From Maribacter litoralis (lineage in GTDB: Bacteria > Bacteroidota > Bacteroidia > Flavobacteriales > Flavobacteriaceae): a stretch of 64,000 nucleotides of DNA. Positions 17,214 through 25,796 of this stretch are shown piece after piece (the stretch's first letter is position 1; each line of letters opens with the position of its first letter). Under the pieces are notes generated by a model. The model did no database searches, had not been told where the DNA came from, and saw only the letters and a list, made by a program, of their open reading frames with translations. The stretch lies in NCBI RefSeq assembly GCF_003075045.1, contig NZ_QCZD01000007.1:62001-126000 (forward strand), in the 5' to 3' direction. Made by a program: the position numbers and the translations under genes.

Positions 17214-18770
17214 CTAATTTTTGCCGCCAAGATACGAACAGTCTTTTAAATCTTGTACACTTGTAAACGGTACTTTGGCTTTATTGTATCCATATGTAGA
17301 TGCCAAGCTTTTATTTAAATCGTTGTCGTCTACGTTTACTTGAACATCATCCATGGTAAACTGGCTTGGGTGTTCATAACCGGCAGCATGGGTAATCTCT
17401 AAAAATTCTTTTCTGAAAGTGCTAAAGTATTGTGCTAAACGGTCAGATTTCAAAGGGATATTTATACCCTTTTGTAACCATTTACTTTGTGTCGCAATAC
17501 CCGTTGGGCATGTGTTGTTGTGGCAGGCTTGTGCTTGTATACAACCAATGCTCATCATAGCTTCTCTTGCTACATTGATACAATCAACCCCCATTGCAAA
17601 TGCCATAGCGGCTTTGGCAGGAAAACCTAATTTACCAGATCCGATAAAAACAATTCTGTCCGTTAGTTTTCTATTCAAGAAAACCCTGTAAAGACTAGAG
17701 AAGCCGTATACCCAAGGTAAAGAAACATGGTCTGCAAATGATGGCGGAGCGGCACCTGTACCACCTTCACCGCCGTCTACTGTTATAAAGTCAGGGCCTT
17801 TACCGGTTTCTAGCATTAAATCTGCCAGTTCTTCCCATTGGTCTAATTTACCTATAGCTCCTTTTATACCAACAGGTAATCCTGTTACTTCTGCTATATC
17901 TTCAATAAATGCTACTAGTTCCGGTACGTTTGAGAATGCCTTGTGTGTTGCTGGTGATAGTACATCTTTGCCAACTTCTACGCCTCTGATCTCAGCAAGC
18001 TCGGGAGTAATTTTTGCTCCGGGCAATACTCCGCCTTTCCCAGGTTTTGCTCCTTGAGATAATTTTATCTCTATGGCTTTGATAGATGGATTGTCTTCGA
18101 CTAATTTTTTCATCTTCTCCATTGAAAAATTTCCATCAGGAGTTCTTACTCCAAAGTAACCGGTACCAAAGTGAAAAACAATATCACCACCATGTTTATG
18201 GTAGGGGGAGAGTCCGCCCTCGCCCGTATTATGGTATGCTCCCGCTTTTTTGACACCTTTGTTCATTGCTTCTACGGCAGCAGCGGATAAGGAACCAAAA
18301 CTCATTGCAGATACATTTACAATGCTGCTCGGTCTAAAAGGTTTTCTTCTATTATTGTGTTGCCCCATAACCTTAGCGCATGGCAAAAAATAAGGGTCTA
18401 TGGCATTTGGGTGCCCTTCAGGAACAACAAAGCCCATCATTCTATTTTTTACGAAAATATGCTGGTGAGCGTAAAGGTCTCGATCAGAACCAAAACCTTC
18501 ATAGTTATTTTCTTTTTTTGCCGAAGCATAGATCCAGCCTCTTTCTATTCTGTTAAACGGAAGCTCTTCTCTGTTGTTGGCAACAAAATACTGTCGCATT
18601 TCTGGACCTATACTTTCTAACCAATACCTCAAATGCCCAACAACAGGGAAGTTATGTTTTATAGTATGTTTTTTTTGAATAAAGATATCCCAGATAGCTA
18701 CTAAAAAAAGAAACAAAAAAATCCAAGCCCACCACGGTGGACTTGGAATAGTATTTAAAATTTGACTCAT
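17214..18770 (-). CDS. FMN-binding glutamate-synthase-family protein, membrane-anchored
   Basis: 518 aa from the ATG at 18770 (the TTG one codon upstream is less likely). A hydrophobic helix near residues 15-33 (WWAWIFLFLFLVAIWDIFI) precedes a stand-alone synthase barrel like that of GltB. FMN/substrate region VDGGEGGTGAAP and the 3Fe-4S motif C-x5-C-x4-C (CIQAQACHNNTC) are intact. There is no glutaminase domain and no GltD-type NADPH subunit nearby, so classical glutamate synthase activity is unlikely without partners. It lies 5 bp after the M20 peptidase stop and is probably co-transcribed with it. Confidence 0.88.
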   Translation of the reverse strand: MSQILNTIPSPPWWAWIFLFLFLVAIWDIFIQKKHTIKHNFPVVGHLRYWLESIGPEMRQYFVANNREELPFNRIERGWIYASAKKENNYEGFGSDRDLYAHQHIFVKNRMMGFVVPEGHPNAIDPYFLPCAKVMGQHNNRRKPFRPSSIVNVSAMSFGSLSAAAVEAMNKGVKKAGAYHNTGEGGLSPYHKHGGDIVFHFGTGYFGVRTPDGNFSMEKMKKLVEDNPSIKAIEIKLSQGAKPGKGGVLPGAKITPELAEIRGVEVGKDVLSPATHKAFSNVPELVAFIEDIAEVTGLPVGIKGAIGKLDQWEELADLMLETGKGPDFITVDGGEGGTGAAPPSFADHVSLPWVYGFSSLYRVFLNRKLTDRIVFIGSGKLGFPAKAAMAFAMGVDCINVAREAMMSIGCIQAQACHNNTCPTGIATQSKWLQKGINIPLKSDRLAQYFSTFRKEFLEITHAAGYEHPSQFTMDDVQVNVDDNDLNKSLASTYGYNKAKVPFTSVQDLKDCSYLGGKN

Positions 18771-18775
18771 CAAAA

Positions 18776-20086
18776 TTATCCTTTTGGTTTAATGTCTAAA
18801 CGTGGTGTTAAATCACTGTTTAAATAATCAATGCTCATTTCGGTAAGTGCACGAACTCCTAATAGTAAGTCACTATCATCAATTAAAAAGTCTGGTGTAT
18901 GGTGTGGGTAAGATTCTGTATTACCGGGAGTCATTCCTCCTAAGAAAAAGAAGAAACCTGGTGCTTCACGTTGAAAGTATGAGAAATCTTCTGCTCCAGT
19001 AACCGCTTTTTGTGTTTGTACATTAGCTTCGCCAGCAACTCTTTTAATGGTAGGTAGCATTTGCTCTACCAATTCTGGGTTGTTATAGGTAATGTCCGTA
19101 GCATCTTTAATGACACAAGTTGCTTCGCCACCATAGGCTTTTGCAATATCACTTACCATTTCTACCATGCGCTTATTCAGCTTGTCTTTCATGTCATAGT
19201 CCAATGTTCTAATGGTACCGATCATTTCTGCAGATTCTGGAATAATATTAAAGCGTACGCCACTTCTAATTTTTCCAACCGTAATTACTGCTGCTTCATT
19301 AGTAAGATCAGTCTCTCTACTGATAATAGATTGTAGACCGTCGATAATTTTAGCGCTGATTAAAATAGGGTCAACACCAGACCATGGTTGAGACCCGTGA
19401 GATTGTTTTCCTTTAACGTTAATGGTAAATTCCTGTGCCGCTGCCATAGTACCGCCAGACTTGTATTTAATAACGCCAACCGGGGTTTGCGAATTAATGT
19501 GCAGACCAAAAATGGCATCAACTTTAGGGTTGTCCATAACGCCTTCTTTAACCATTAATAAAGCTCCGCCTTCTTCTCCTGGTGGTGGTCCTTCTTCAGC
19601 AGGTTGAAAAATGAACTTGACAGTTCCTTTTATCTTATCCTTGTTTTTTGACATAACCTCTGCAACACCCATTAAAATAGCAGTATGGGTATCATGGCCA
19701 CAAGCGTGCATAACACCTACTTCTTCGCCCATGAATTCTGTAGTGACCGTAGATTTAAAAGGTAAGTCATTTCTTTCGGTTACAGGTAAGGCATCAATAT
19801 CTGCTCTAAGTGCCACCACTTTGCCAGGTAAATCACCTTTTAATAAACCTACAACACCAGTATGTGCTACACCGGTCTGTACTTCGATACCTAAAGACTC
19901 TAAGTGCTTGGCTATTTTTTCCGCTGTTTTAAATTCTCGGTTTCCTAATTCAGGATTTTGGTGTATTTCTCTTCTCCAATCGATTACCTTGCTTTCAATA
20001 GCCTTGTAATCTTTTTCAAGATTAGGTCCTTGTGCCTGTACGGATACTCCGAAAAGTACAAGAGCCATCAATCCTAGTTTTCTCAT
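18776..20086 (-). CDS. M20-family amidohydrolase/peptidase, exported
   Basis: 436 aa. A signal peptide (MRKLGLMALVLFGVSVQAQG) directs it to the periplasm. The metal site appears as HACGHDTHTA, and EEGPPPGEEGGA holds the catalytic and bridging glutamates; HHTPDF near the C-terminus provides the last histidine. This is the amidohydrolase branch (N-acyl-amino-acid, hippurate or IAA-conjugate hydrolases) with the dimerisation domain in the middle. Substrate cannot be assigned. It is the first gene of a run with the glutamate-synthase-like gene. Confidence 0.92.
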   Translation of the reverse strand: MRKLGLMALVLFGVSVQAQGPNLEKDYKAIESKVIDWRREIHQNPELGNREFKTAEKIAKHLESLGIEVQTGVAHTGVVGLLKGDLPGKVVALRADIDALPVTERNDLPFKSTVTTEFMGEEVGVMHACGHDTHTAILMGVAEVMSKNKDKIKGTVKFIFQPAEEGPPPGEEGGALLMVKEGVMDNPKVDAIFGLHINSQTPVGVIKYKSGGTMAAAQEFTINVKGKQSHGSQPWSGVDPILISAKIIDGLQSIISRETDLTNEAAVITVGKIRSGVRFNIIPESAEMIGTIRTLDYDMKDKLNKRMVEMVSDIAKAYGGEATCVIKDATDITYNNPELVEQMLPTIKRVAGEANVQTQKAVTGAEDFSYFQREAPGFFFFLGGMTPGNTESYPHHTPDFLIDDSDLLLGVRALTEMSIDYLNSDLTPRLDIKPKG

Positions 20087-20284
20087 AATGTATATTTAAA
20101 GTTAGTTAAAGTAGTCGTTTAACAAATATATTGATGAATCCTGCATAATACTAAGATTAAGGTAGTGATTTTTCATTTATTATGAAATTGAAAAAAATAG
20201 CCGTATTTGTTTATAAATCTAAGTAAGTTCACTTTTACTATCCCTCAATAATAGCTAAATTCACGCCTCTAAAAGAAAGAAAAT

Positions 20285-22612
20285 TTGAGCTCATTTATAG
20301 ATGAATTGAACGATGCCCAAAAATCTCCCGTTTTGCATAAAGACGGACCGTTAATGGTTATTGCAGGGGCAGGATCTGGCAAAACCAGGGTATTGACATA
20401 TAGAATTGCACACCTAATGGCACAAGGTGTAGACTCTTTTAACATTTTGTCGCTAACATTTACCAACAAGGCGGCACGTGAAATGAAAGAAAGAATTGCG
20501 CAAATTGTTGGTGCATCCGAAGCTAAAAACCTTTGGATGGGAACCTTCCATTCCGTATTCGCAAAATTATTACGTATCGATGGAAATAAACTTGGGTACC
20601 CGGCAAACTTTACCATTTACGATACACAAGATTCGCAAAGGCTTATTGCTTCCATTATCAAAGAAATGGGACTCGATAAGGATATCTATAAGTACAAGCA
20701 GATTCAAAACAGAATTTCCTCTTTTAAGAACAGCTTAATAACGGTAAAGGCCTATCGTAACGATCCAGATTTGGTGGAGCAAGATGCCATGGCCAAAAAG
20801 CCGAGAACCGGTGATATTTATGAGAATTATGTAGACCGCTGTTTTAAAGCGGGCGCGATGGATTTTGATGATTTATTGCTTCGAACCAACGAGTTGTTGA
20901 CACGCTACCCAGATGTACTGATGAAATACCAAGACCGATTTAGGTATATTTTGGTTGATGAGTACCAAGATACCAACCATTCTCAGTATTTGATCGTAAA
21001 AGCATTGGCAGATCGCTTTCAGAATATTTGTGTTGTGGGTGATGATGCTCAAAGTATTTATTCATTTAGAGGGGCGAACATTAGCAATATTCTGAACTTT
21101 CAGAAAGATTATGATAACGTAGGTATGTACCGTTTGGAACAGAACTACCGATCTACCCGTAACATTGTAAATGCTGCAAACTCTGTCATCGGAAAGAATC
21201 AAAACCAAATCGAAAAAGTAGTTTGGACGGATAATGACGATGGTGGGGCGATAAAGATTCATAGAAGCCCTACAGATGCTGAAGAGGGTAGGTTTGTAGC
21301 CAATTCTATTTGGGAACATAGAATGCAAAAGCAAATGGGCAATGGTGAGTTTGCCGTATTGTACAGAACCAACTCGCAATCTAGGGCTATTGAAGATGCT
21401 TTACGTAAAAGAGATATACCCTATAGAATTTATGGTGGATTATCATTCTATCAAAGAAAGGAAATTAAAGATGTACTGTCTTATTTACGATTGGTCATCA
21501 ACCCTAAAGATGAGGAAGCTTTAAAAAGAGTGATTAATTTTCCTGCTAGGGGAATCGGAGGTACTACACTAGATAAGTTAGTAGTGGCTGCCAATCATTA
21601 TAATCGTTCCATTTTTGAGGTGATGGAGAATATAGAGCGAATCAATCTTAAAATCAACTCTGGTACCAAACGGAAACTTCAAGATTTTGTAACCATGATC
21701 AAGAGCTTTCAGGTCATGAACGAAACTACCGATGCTTTCACCTTGTCTGAGCATGTCGCCAAAAAAACAGGTATTCTTTTGGAGTTTAAAAAGGATGGAA
21801 CTCCCGAAGGTATCGGTAAAATGGAAAACATAGAAGAACTATTAAACGGTATCAAAGATTTTGTTGAAGGACAAAAAGAGATCGATGATGCTACCGGTAA
21901 TATCAGTGAGTTTTTGGAAGATGTTGCCCTTGCCACGGATTTAGATAATGATACCGGCGATGACGATAGGGTAGCGTTAATGACCATTCATTTGGCAAAG
22001 GGATTGGAATTCCCGTACGTTTATATCGTTGGTATGGAAGAAGACCTTTTTCCATCGGGTATGAGTATGAGTACGCGTAGTGAGCTCGAAGAGGAGCGAA
22101 GATTGTTCTACGTTGCACTCACCAGAGCCGAGAAACAAGCGTATTTGACTTATACCCAAAATAGATATCGTTGGGGGAAATTAATTGATGCCGAGCCTAG
22201 TCGTTTCTTAGAGGAAATTGATGAGAAATATGTTGAAAATTTAACGCCTGTAGATGGCGGTTATCGTTACAAATCGCTTATTAATGCCGATATTTTTGGT
22301 GAAGTTGACAAGAGTAAATTACGACAGCAAAAACCGGTTAAAGGTACACCGCCGCTCGTAGGGCAACCGAACCCAAATCAATTAAAGAAACTTAGAAAAA
22401 TAAAGCCGCAGTTATCCGAACCTGTGGGTAATACGAATAAAATTGACCCTAACTTAGCTGTAGGGTCCCTAATTAACCATACCCGTTTTGGTCGTGGTAA
22501 AGTGGTAAAAATTGAAGGTACCGGTAATGATAGAAAGGCAGAAATAGTATTTGATAAAGGCGATATTAAAAAACTGTTGCTGCGTTTCGCAAAGTTAGAG
22601 GTGATCGGATAG
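20285..22612 (+). CDS. UvrD/PcrA-type ATP-dependent DNA helicase
   Basis: 775 aa superfamily 1A 3'-5' helicase used in repair and in removing proteins from DNA. The Q-motif LNDAQKSPV, Walker A GAGSGKT, DEYQDTN, GDDAQSIYSFRGA, and late motifs LTFTNKAAREM and VALTRAEK are present. Translation must start at TTG 20285 (MSSFIDELNDAQK): the next in-frame ATG is inside the Walker A region and would remove the Q-motif. A purine-rich stretch (AAAAGAAAGAAAA) precedes the TTG. The C-terminal 60 residues form the Tudor-like PcrA tail (VGSLINHTRFGRGKVV). Confidence 0.95.
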   Translation: MSSFIDELNDAQKSPVLHKDGPLMVIAGAGSGKTRVLTYRIAHLMAQGVDSFNILSLTFTNKAAREMKERIAQIVGASEAKNLWMGTFHSVFAKLLRIDGNKLGYPANFTIYDTQDSQRLIASIIKEMGLDKDIYKYKQIQNRISSFKNSLITVKAYRNDPDLVEQDAMAKKPRTGDIYENYVDRCFKAGAMDFDDLLLRTNELLTRYPDVLMKYQDRFRYILVDEYQDTNHSQYLIVKALADRFQNICVVGDDAQSIYSFRGANISNILNFQKDYDNVGMYRLEQNYRSTRNIVNAANSVIGKNQNQIEKVVWTDNDDGGAIKIHRSPTDAEEGRFVANSIWEHRMQKQMGNGEFAVLYRTNSQSRAIEDALRKRDIPYRIYGGLSFYQRKEIKDVLSYLRLVINPKDEEALKRVINFPARGIGGTTLDKLVVAANHYNRSIFEVMENIERINLKINSGTKRKLQDFVTMIKSFQVMNETTDAFTLSEHVAKKTGILLEFKKDGTPEGIGKMENIEELLNGIKDFVEGQKEIDDATGNISEFLEDVALATDLDNDTGDDDRVALMTIHLAKGLEFPYVYIVGMEEDLFPSGMSMSTRSELEEERRLFYVALTRAEKQAYLTYTQNRYRWGKLIDAEPSRFLEEIDEKYVENLTPVDGGYRYKSLINADIFGEVDKSKLRQQKPVKGTPPLVGQPNPNQLKKLRKIKPQLSEPVGNTNKIDPNLAVGSLINHTRFGRGKVVKIEGTGNDRKAEIVFDKGDIKKLLLRFAKLEVIG

Positions 22613-22654
22613 TTTTGGTATATTTAATATCAATTTGGTTTAAATGCTAGTGCT

Positions 22655-23275
22655 ATGGCAGAGTTTATTAGGATATACGAAGAGAACCCTAACCCCAAGG
22701 AGATAAAAAGGGTGGTGGAAGTGTTGCGTAAAGGTGGTTTGGTTATTTATCCAACAGATACTGTTTACGGTTTAGGCTGTGATATTACCAATACGAAAGC
22801 TTTGGAGAAAATTGCCCGAATTAAGGGAATAAAATTAGCGAAGGCAAACTGGTCTTTTATTTGTACCGATTTAAGTAACCTCTCAGATTATGTTAGACAA
22901 ATTGATACGGCTACTTTTAAAATATTAAAGAGAGCCTTACCAGGACCGTATACCTTTATTCTACCAGGTAATAATAACTTGCCAAAAGAATTTAAAAAGA
23001 AGAAAACCGTTGGTATTCGCGTACCTGATAATAGCATAGTTAAAGCTTTGGTGGAAGAATTGGGGAATCCTATCGTTTCTACTTCAATTCGCGATGAAGA
23101 CGATGTTTTAGAATATACTACCGATCCCGAATTAATTTATGAGAAATGGAATAATCTGGTCGATATTGTAATAGATGGCGGATATGGTGGTAACGTCGGT
23201 TCTACCATTATTGACGTTTCCCAAGGTGAGCCAGAAGTTATTCGTGAGGGTAAAGGAGATTTAGATATTATATAA
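22655..23275 (+). CDS. L-threonylcarbamoyladenylate synthase (Sua5/YrdC/YciO family)
   Basis: 206 aa. Makes threonylcarbamoyl-AMP for the t6A37 modification of ANN-decoding tRNAs. The YrdC domain spans most of the protein: KGGLVIYPTDTVYGLGCD near residues 26-43, KRALPGPYTFIL and the VGIRVPD segment bind ATP, bicarbonate and threonine. There is no C-terminal Sua5 domain, so it is of the TsaC/YciO length class. It lies 42 bp after uvrD and ends at a strong terminator. Confidence 0.92.
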   Translation: MAEFIRIYEENPNPKEIKRVVEVLRKGGLVIYPTDTVYGLGCDITNTKALEKIARIKGIKLAKANWSFICTDLSNLSDYVRQIDTATFKILKRALPGPYTFILPGNNNLPKEFKKKKTVGIRVPDNSIVKALVEELGNPIVSTSIRDEDDVLEYTTDPELIYEKWNNLVDIVIDGGYGGNVGSTIIDVSQGEPEVIREGKGDLDII

Positions 23276-23307
23276 ATAACTTTTTATTTTAAATTTTAAG
23301 CATAAAA

Positions 23308-23331
23308 AAAGCGGCTCAATTGAGCCGCTTT
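23308..23331. terminator. Bidirectional terminator
   Basis: AAAGCGGCTCAA / TTGAGCCGCTTT, a 12-bp GC-rich perfect palindrome flanked by A7 upstream and TTAATTTTAT downstream, between the convergent synthase and OmpA-lipoprotein genes. Confidence 0.92.
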
Positions 23332-23356
23332 AATTTTATAATAATACAATCAATTG

Positions 23357-24211
23357 TTAGTTGTTGATTGCAGGATCTTTCATTCCTTCTTCGATCATGC
23401 TATAGAACTGATCGATTTTTGGAAGAACAACAATACGTGTTCTTCTGTTTTTAGATTTTTCCGTTGAAGATACCGGTACATATTCTGATCTACCAGCAGC
23501 AGTCATACGCTTAGGGTCAACATTGAAATCGTTTTGCAAGATACGTACAACAGCTGTAGCACGTTTAACACTTAAATCCCAGTTGTCCAATAAAGAACCA
23601 TTTCCTCTATAAGGTACGTCATCTGTATGACCTTCAACCATAAATTCAAAATCTGGCTTATTGTTAACCACTTTCGCTACTTTACCTAGAACCTCTTTTG
23701 CTCTTCTAGTTACGTTATAGCTACCGCTGCTAAATAACAACTTGTCTGAAATAGATACGAAAACAACTCCTTTTTCAACGCTGATTTCGATATCCTCATC
23801 ATCCATATTTCCAAGCACACCTTTTAAGCTTTGTACCAAAGAAAGGTTTACAGAGTCTCTACGTGTAATAGCGTCATTTAACTTACGAATAGTTAAATCT
23901 TTTTCTTGTAAGCTCTCTAAAGACTTTTCTAAGTTTTCAGCACCTTTTGTTGTCAAAGTTGTTAGGTTGCCCATATTGTTGATCAACTCTTGGTTGTTCG
24001 CTTTTAAAAATGCATTCTGATCTTCTAAAGTTTGAAGTCTAGATGAGGCAGTTGCTTTTTCTTCTAAACAGTCATTTAATTTTACCGTTGCAGAGTTCAA
24101 TAAGTCTTGTGCATTTTTGTGTTTTGCTTCAAGATCTGCATACTTCTTTGATGATACACAAGAAGAAAGTAAAAGTGTTACTCCAAGACATCCTAATAAT
24201 ACTTTTTTCAT
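23357..24211 (-). CDS. OmpA-family peptidoglycan-binding lipoprotein
   Basis: 284 aa. A lipoprotein signal ends at the cysteine of LLLSSCVSSKK (C18), followed by a long coiled coil (about 25-135) and a C-terminal OmpA domain with VEGHTDDVPYRG, NWDLSVKRATAVVRIL and NRRTRIVV, the residues that hold meso-diaminopimelate. It should tether the outer membrane to the cell wall. It is monocistronic, with terminators or gaps on both sides, and is a paralogue of the degenerate protein at 16418-17188. Confidence 0.93.
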   Translation of the reverse strand: MKKVLLGCLGVTLLLSSCVSSKKYADLEAKHKNAQDLLNSATVKLNDCLEEKATASSRLQTLEDQNAFLKANNQELINNMGNLTTLTTKGAENLEKSLESLQEKDLTIRKLNDAITRRDSVNLSLVQSLKGVLGNMDDEDIEISVEKGVVFVSISDKLLFSSGSYNVTRRAKEVLGKVAKVVNNKPDFEFMVEGHTDDVPYRGNGSLLDNWDLSVKRATAVVRILQNDFNVDPKRMTAAGRSEYVPVSSTEKSKNRRTRIVVLPKIDQFYSMIEEGMKDPAINN

Positions 24212-24268
24212 AATTTGATTCTATTATAATAATTTAGTTATTTACTTAATTTCACATTTAAGTGACAT

Positions 24269-24276
24269 CAAAATTA
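24269..24276 (-). promoter_or_regulatory. Predicted -7 element of the OmpA-lipoprotein gene
   Basis: TAATTTTG on the minus strand matches TAnnTTTG. It lies 58 bp upstream of the ATG, predicting a leader of roughly 50 nt, longer than the others in this window. A TTGAC-like word lies about 15 bp further upstream, but the spacing is short. Confidence 0.3.
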
Positions 24277-24309
24277 TAGAATTACAAAGTCAATTATATG
24301 TGTTGTTAG

Positions 24310-25311
24310 TTAATCTTTTACTAAAATGTTAAAATTACTTATTCTATGTACGAAGTAAGACCATACAATGGACTTCGTTATATAGTATTTTCTTAGGAAT
24401 TGCGTTTTTTCCCGTTTTTTGTACATTTTTCTAAATTGTCTGTAAAAGCTTAAATGAGCTCTAAAAATAGCGAAAAAGTGTTTAAATCTTAATTGAAAAA
24501 GAAATCGTATTGCCGCAATGCCATCTAGCAGTAATCTTAAGAAGATGATAATAAAAGCCTTTCTTCTTGGTAGGTTCTTTGTAATGGAGAAAAGTGTGTT
24601 CCTAAAATTTAAATAAGTTTTCTTTGGGTTCATGTTACTCAAGGTAGAACCGCCTAGGTGAAAAACATGAGAAGTACCTACATATAATATTTTGTAACCA
24701 TGGTTTTTTGCTCGCCAGCAAAGGTCAACTTCTTCTTGGTGTGCAAAATAATCTTCATCAAAACCGTTAAGTTCGTGAAATACCGATTTCTTTATGAACA
24801 TGCATGCACCTGTTGCCCAAAATATTTCTCTTATATCGTTATATTGACCGTTGTCTTTTTCTAAGGTTTGAAACAGTCTTCCTCTGCAAAAGGGATAACC
24901 TAATTGGTCAATAAAGCCACCAGCTGCTCCTGCATACTCAAAATGGTCTTTTTTAAGTAGGTCTAATATTTTTGGCTGTATAATTGCGGCATCAGGTACA
25001 TTGTTGAAGGTTTCCTTAATTGGAGTGAGCCAATTGGGAGAAACTTCTACATCTGAGTTTAGTAGACAAAAGATGTCAGCATCAACATGTTTTAGTGCAT
25101 CATTGTACCCTTTTGTGAATCCACCGTTCTCCGTATTTTGAATGATTTTAACCGTCGGATAGTTTTTGGTTACGAAAGTAACCGAGCCATCTGTTGAAGC
25201 ATTGTCGGCTACGTAAATATCGGCTCCTTCAGAATATGAGATAACAGAAGGTAGGTACCTTTCTAAAAGCACTTCACCATTCCAGTTTAATATGACTACG
25301 GCTATCTTCAA
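24310..25311 (-). CDS. Family 2 glycosyltransferase (rhamnosyltransferase-like)
   Basis: 333 aa GT-A fold transferase. It opens MKIAVVILNWNG and continues with VADNASTDGS, NGGFTKGYNDAL and LLNSDVEV (the DxD-type SDV nucleotide-sugar site), then ATGACMFIKKSVF and GFDEDYFAHQEEVDLCWR, the acceptor-side signature of WbbL-like rhamnosyltransferases. The C-terminal 70 residues are basic and hydrophobic, probably membrane-associating. The start is a TTG (25309-25311); it gives the exact family N-terminus and no ATG lies nearby. The likely role is polysaccharide or lipopolysaccharide assembly. It lies 12 bp after the HSDR_N gene. Confidence 0.9.
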   Translation of the reverse strand: MKIAVVILNWNGEVLLERYLPSVISYSEGADIYVADNASTDGSVTFVTKNYPTVKIIQNTENGGFTKGYNDALKHVDADIFCLLNSDVEVSPNWLTPIKETFNNVPDAAIIQPKILDLLKKDHFEYAGAAGGFIDQLGYPFCRGRLFQTLEKDNGQYNDIREIFWATGACMFIKKSVFHELNGFDEDYFAHQEEVDLCWRAKNHGYKILYVGTSHVFHLGGSTLSNMNPKKTYLNFRNTLFSITKNLPRRKAFIIIFLRLLLDGIAAIRFLFQLRFKHFFAIFRAHLSFYRQFRKMYKKREKTQFLRKYYITKSIVWSYFVHRISNFNILVKD

Positions 25312-25323
25312 AACGATCGCAAA

Positions 25324-25770
25324 TTAACGGCTAAAATCAGGAATTTCGTGCATGAATTGGTATTTTTCCGCAACAAAGTCCATTTGACAGTAATAATGGG
25401 AGAGTCCGTTAGTAACCATTAAGTAGTTAGCATTAAGTTTAAAGTTGTACTGCGCAATCTGATCAAAGGTGTTTTGAGAAATTGTTACTTCGGGCGCTTT
25501 GCATTCCACCAGTATGTCTAGCTTTCCGTCTGGTTTAAATACTACAATATCATATCTCTTCTTTAATCCGTTTAAAGTGATCTGTTTTTCAACGTTGATA
25601 TGACTAATTGGATATTTTTTTTCTTGTATTAAAAATTTCACCACATGTTGTCTTACCCATTCCTCTGGAGTAAGCACAATAAATTTTTTACGTATTTCGT
25701 CAAATATTAAGGGTCTATTTTCGCTATTTTTGACCCTGAAAGTGTAGCTAGGAAAATTTAGTGGCTGCAT
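25324..25770 (-). CDS. Stand-alone type I restriction HsdR N-terminal-like nuclease domain protein
   Basis: 148 aa. The core holds a PD-(D/E)xK-like nuclease arrangement: KRYDIVVFKPDGK (D at about 74), DILVECKAPEV (E-x-K) and a following QIAQYN helix. This is the HSDR_N_2 domain alone, without helicase or methylation partners. It is found widely in Bacteroidota next to holA, as here (26-bp divergent gap), so it is more likely a housekeeping nuclease-fold protein than a restriction system. True function unknown. Confidence 0.82.
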   Translation of the reverse strand: MQPLNFPSYTFRVKNSENRPLIFDEIRKKFIVLTPEEWVRQHVVKFLIQEKKYPISHINVEKQITLNGLKKRYDIVVFKPDGKLDILVECKAPEVTISQNTFDQIAQYNFKLNANYLMVTNGLSHYYCQMDFVAEKYQFMHEIPDFSR

Positions 25771-25796
25771 TATACAAAGTTGATGAATTTTTCTGA

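Noticed and set aside
17189..17230. Longer N-terminus of the OmpA-like protein
   Set aside because: It overlaps the preceding gene's 3' end and would bury the clear signal peptide that begins at the ATG at 17188.
25324..25770. A restriction-modification system
   Set aside because: Only the HsdR N-terminal-like domain is present; no methylase, specificity or helicase gene lies nearby, and the holA linkage points to a housekeeping role.
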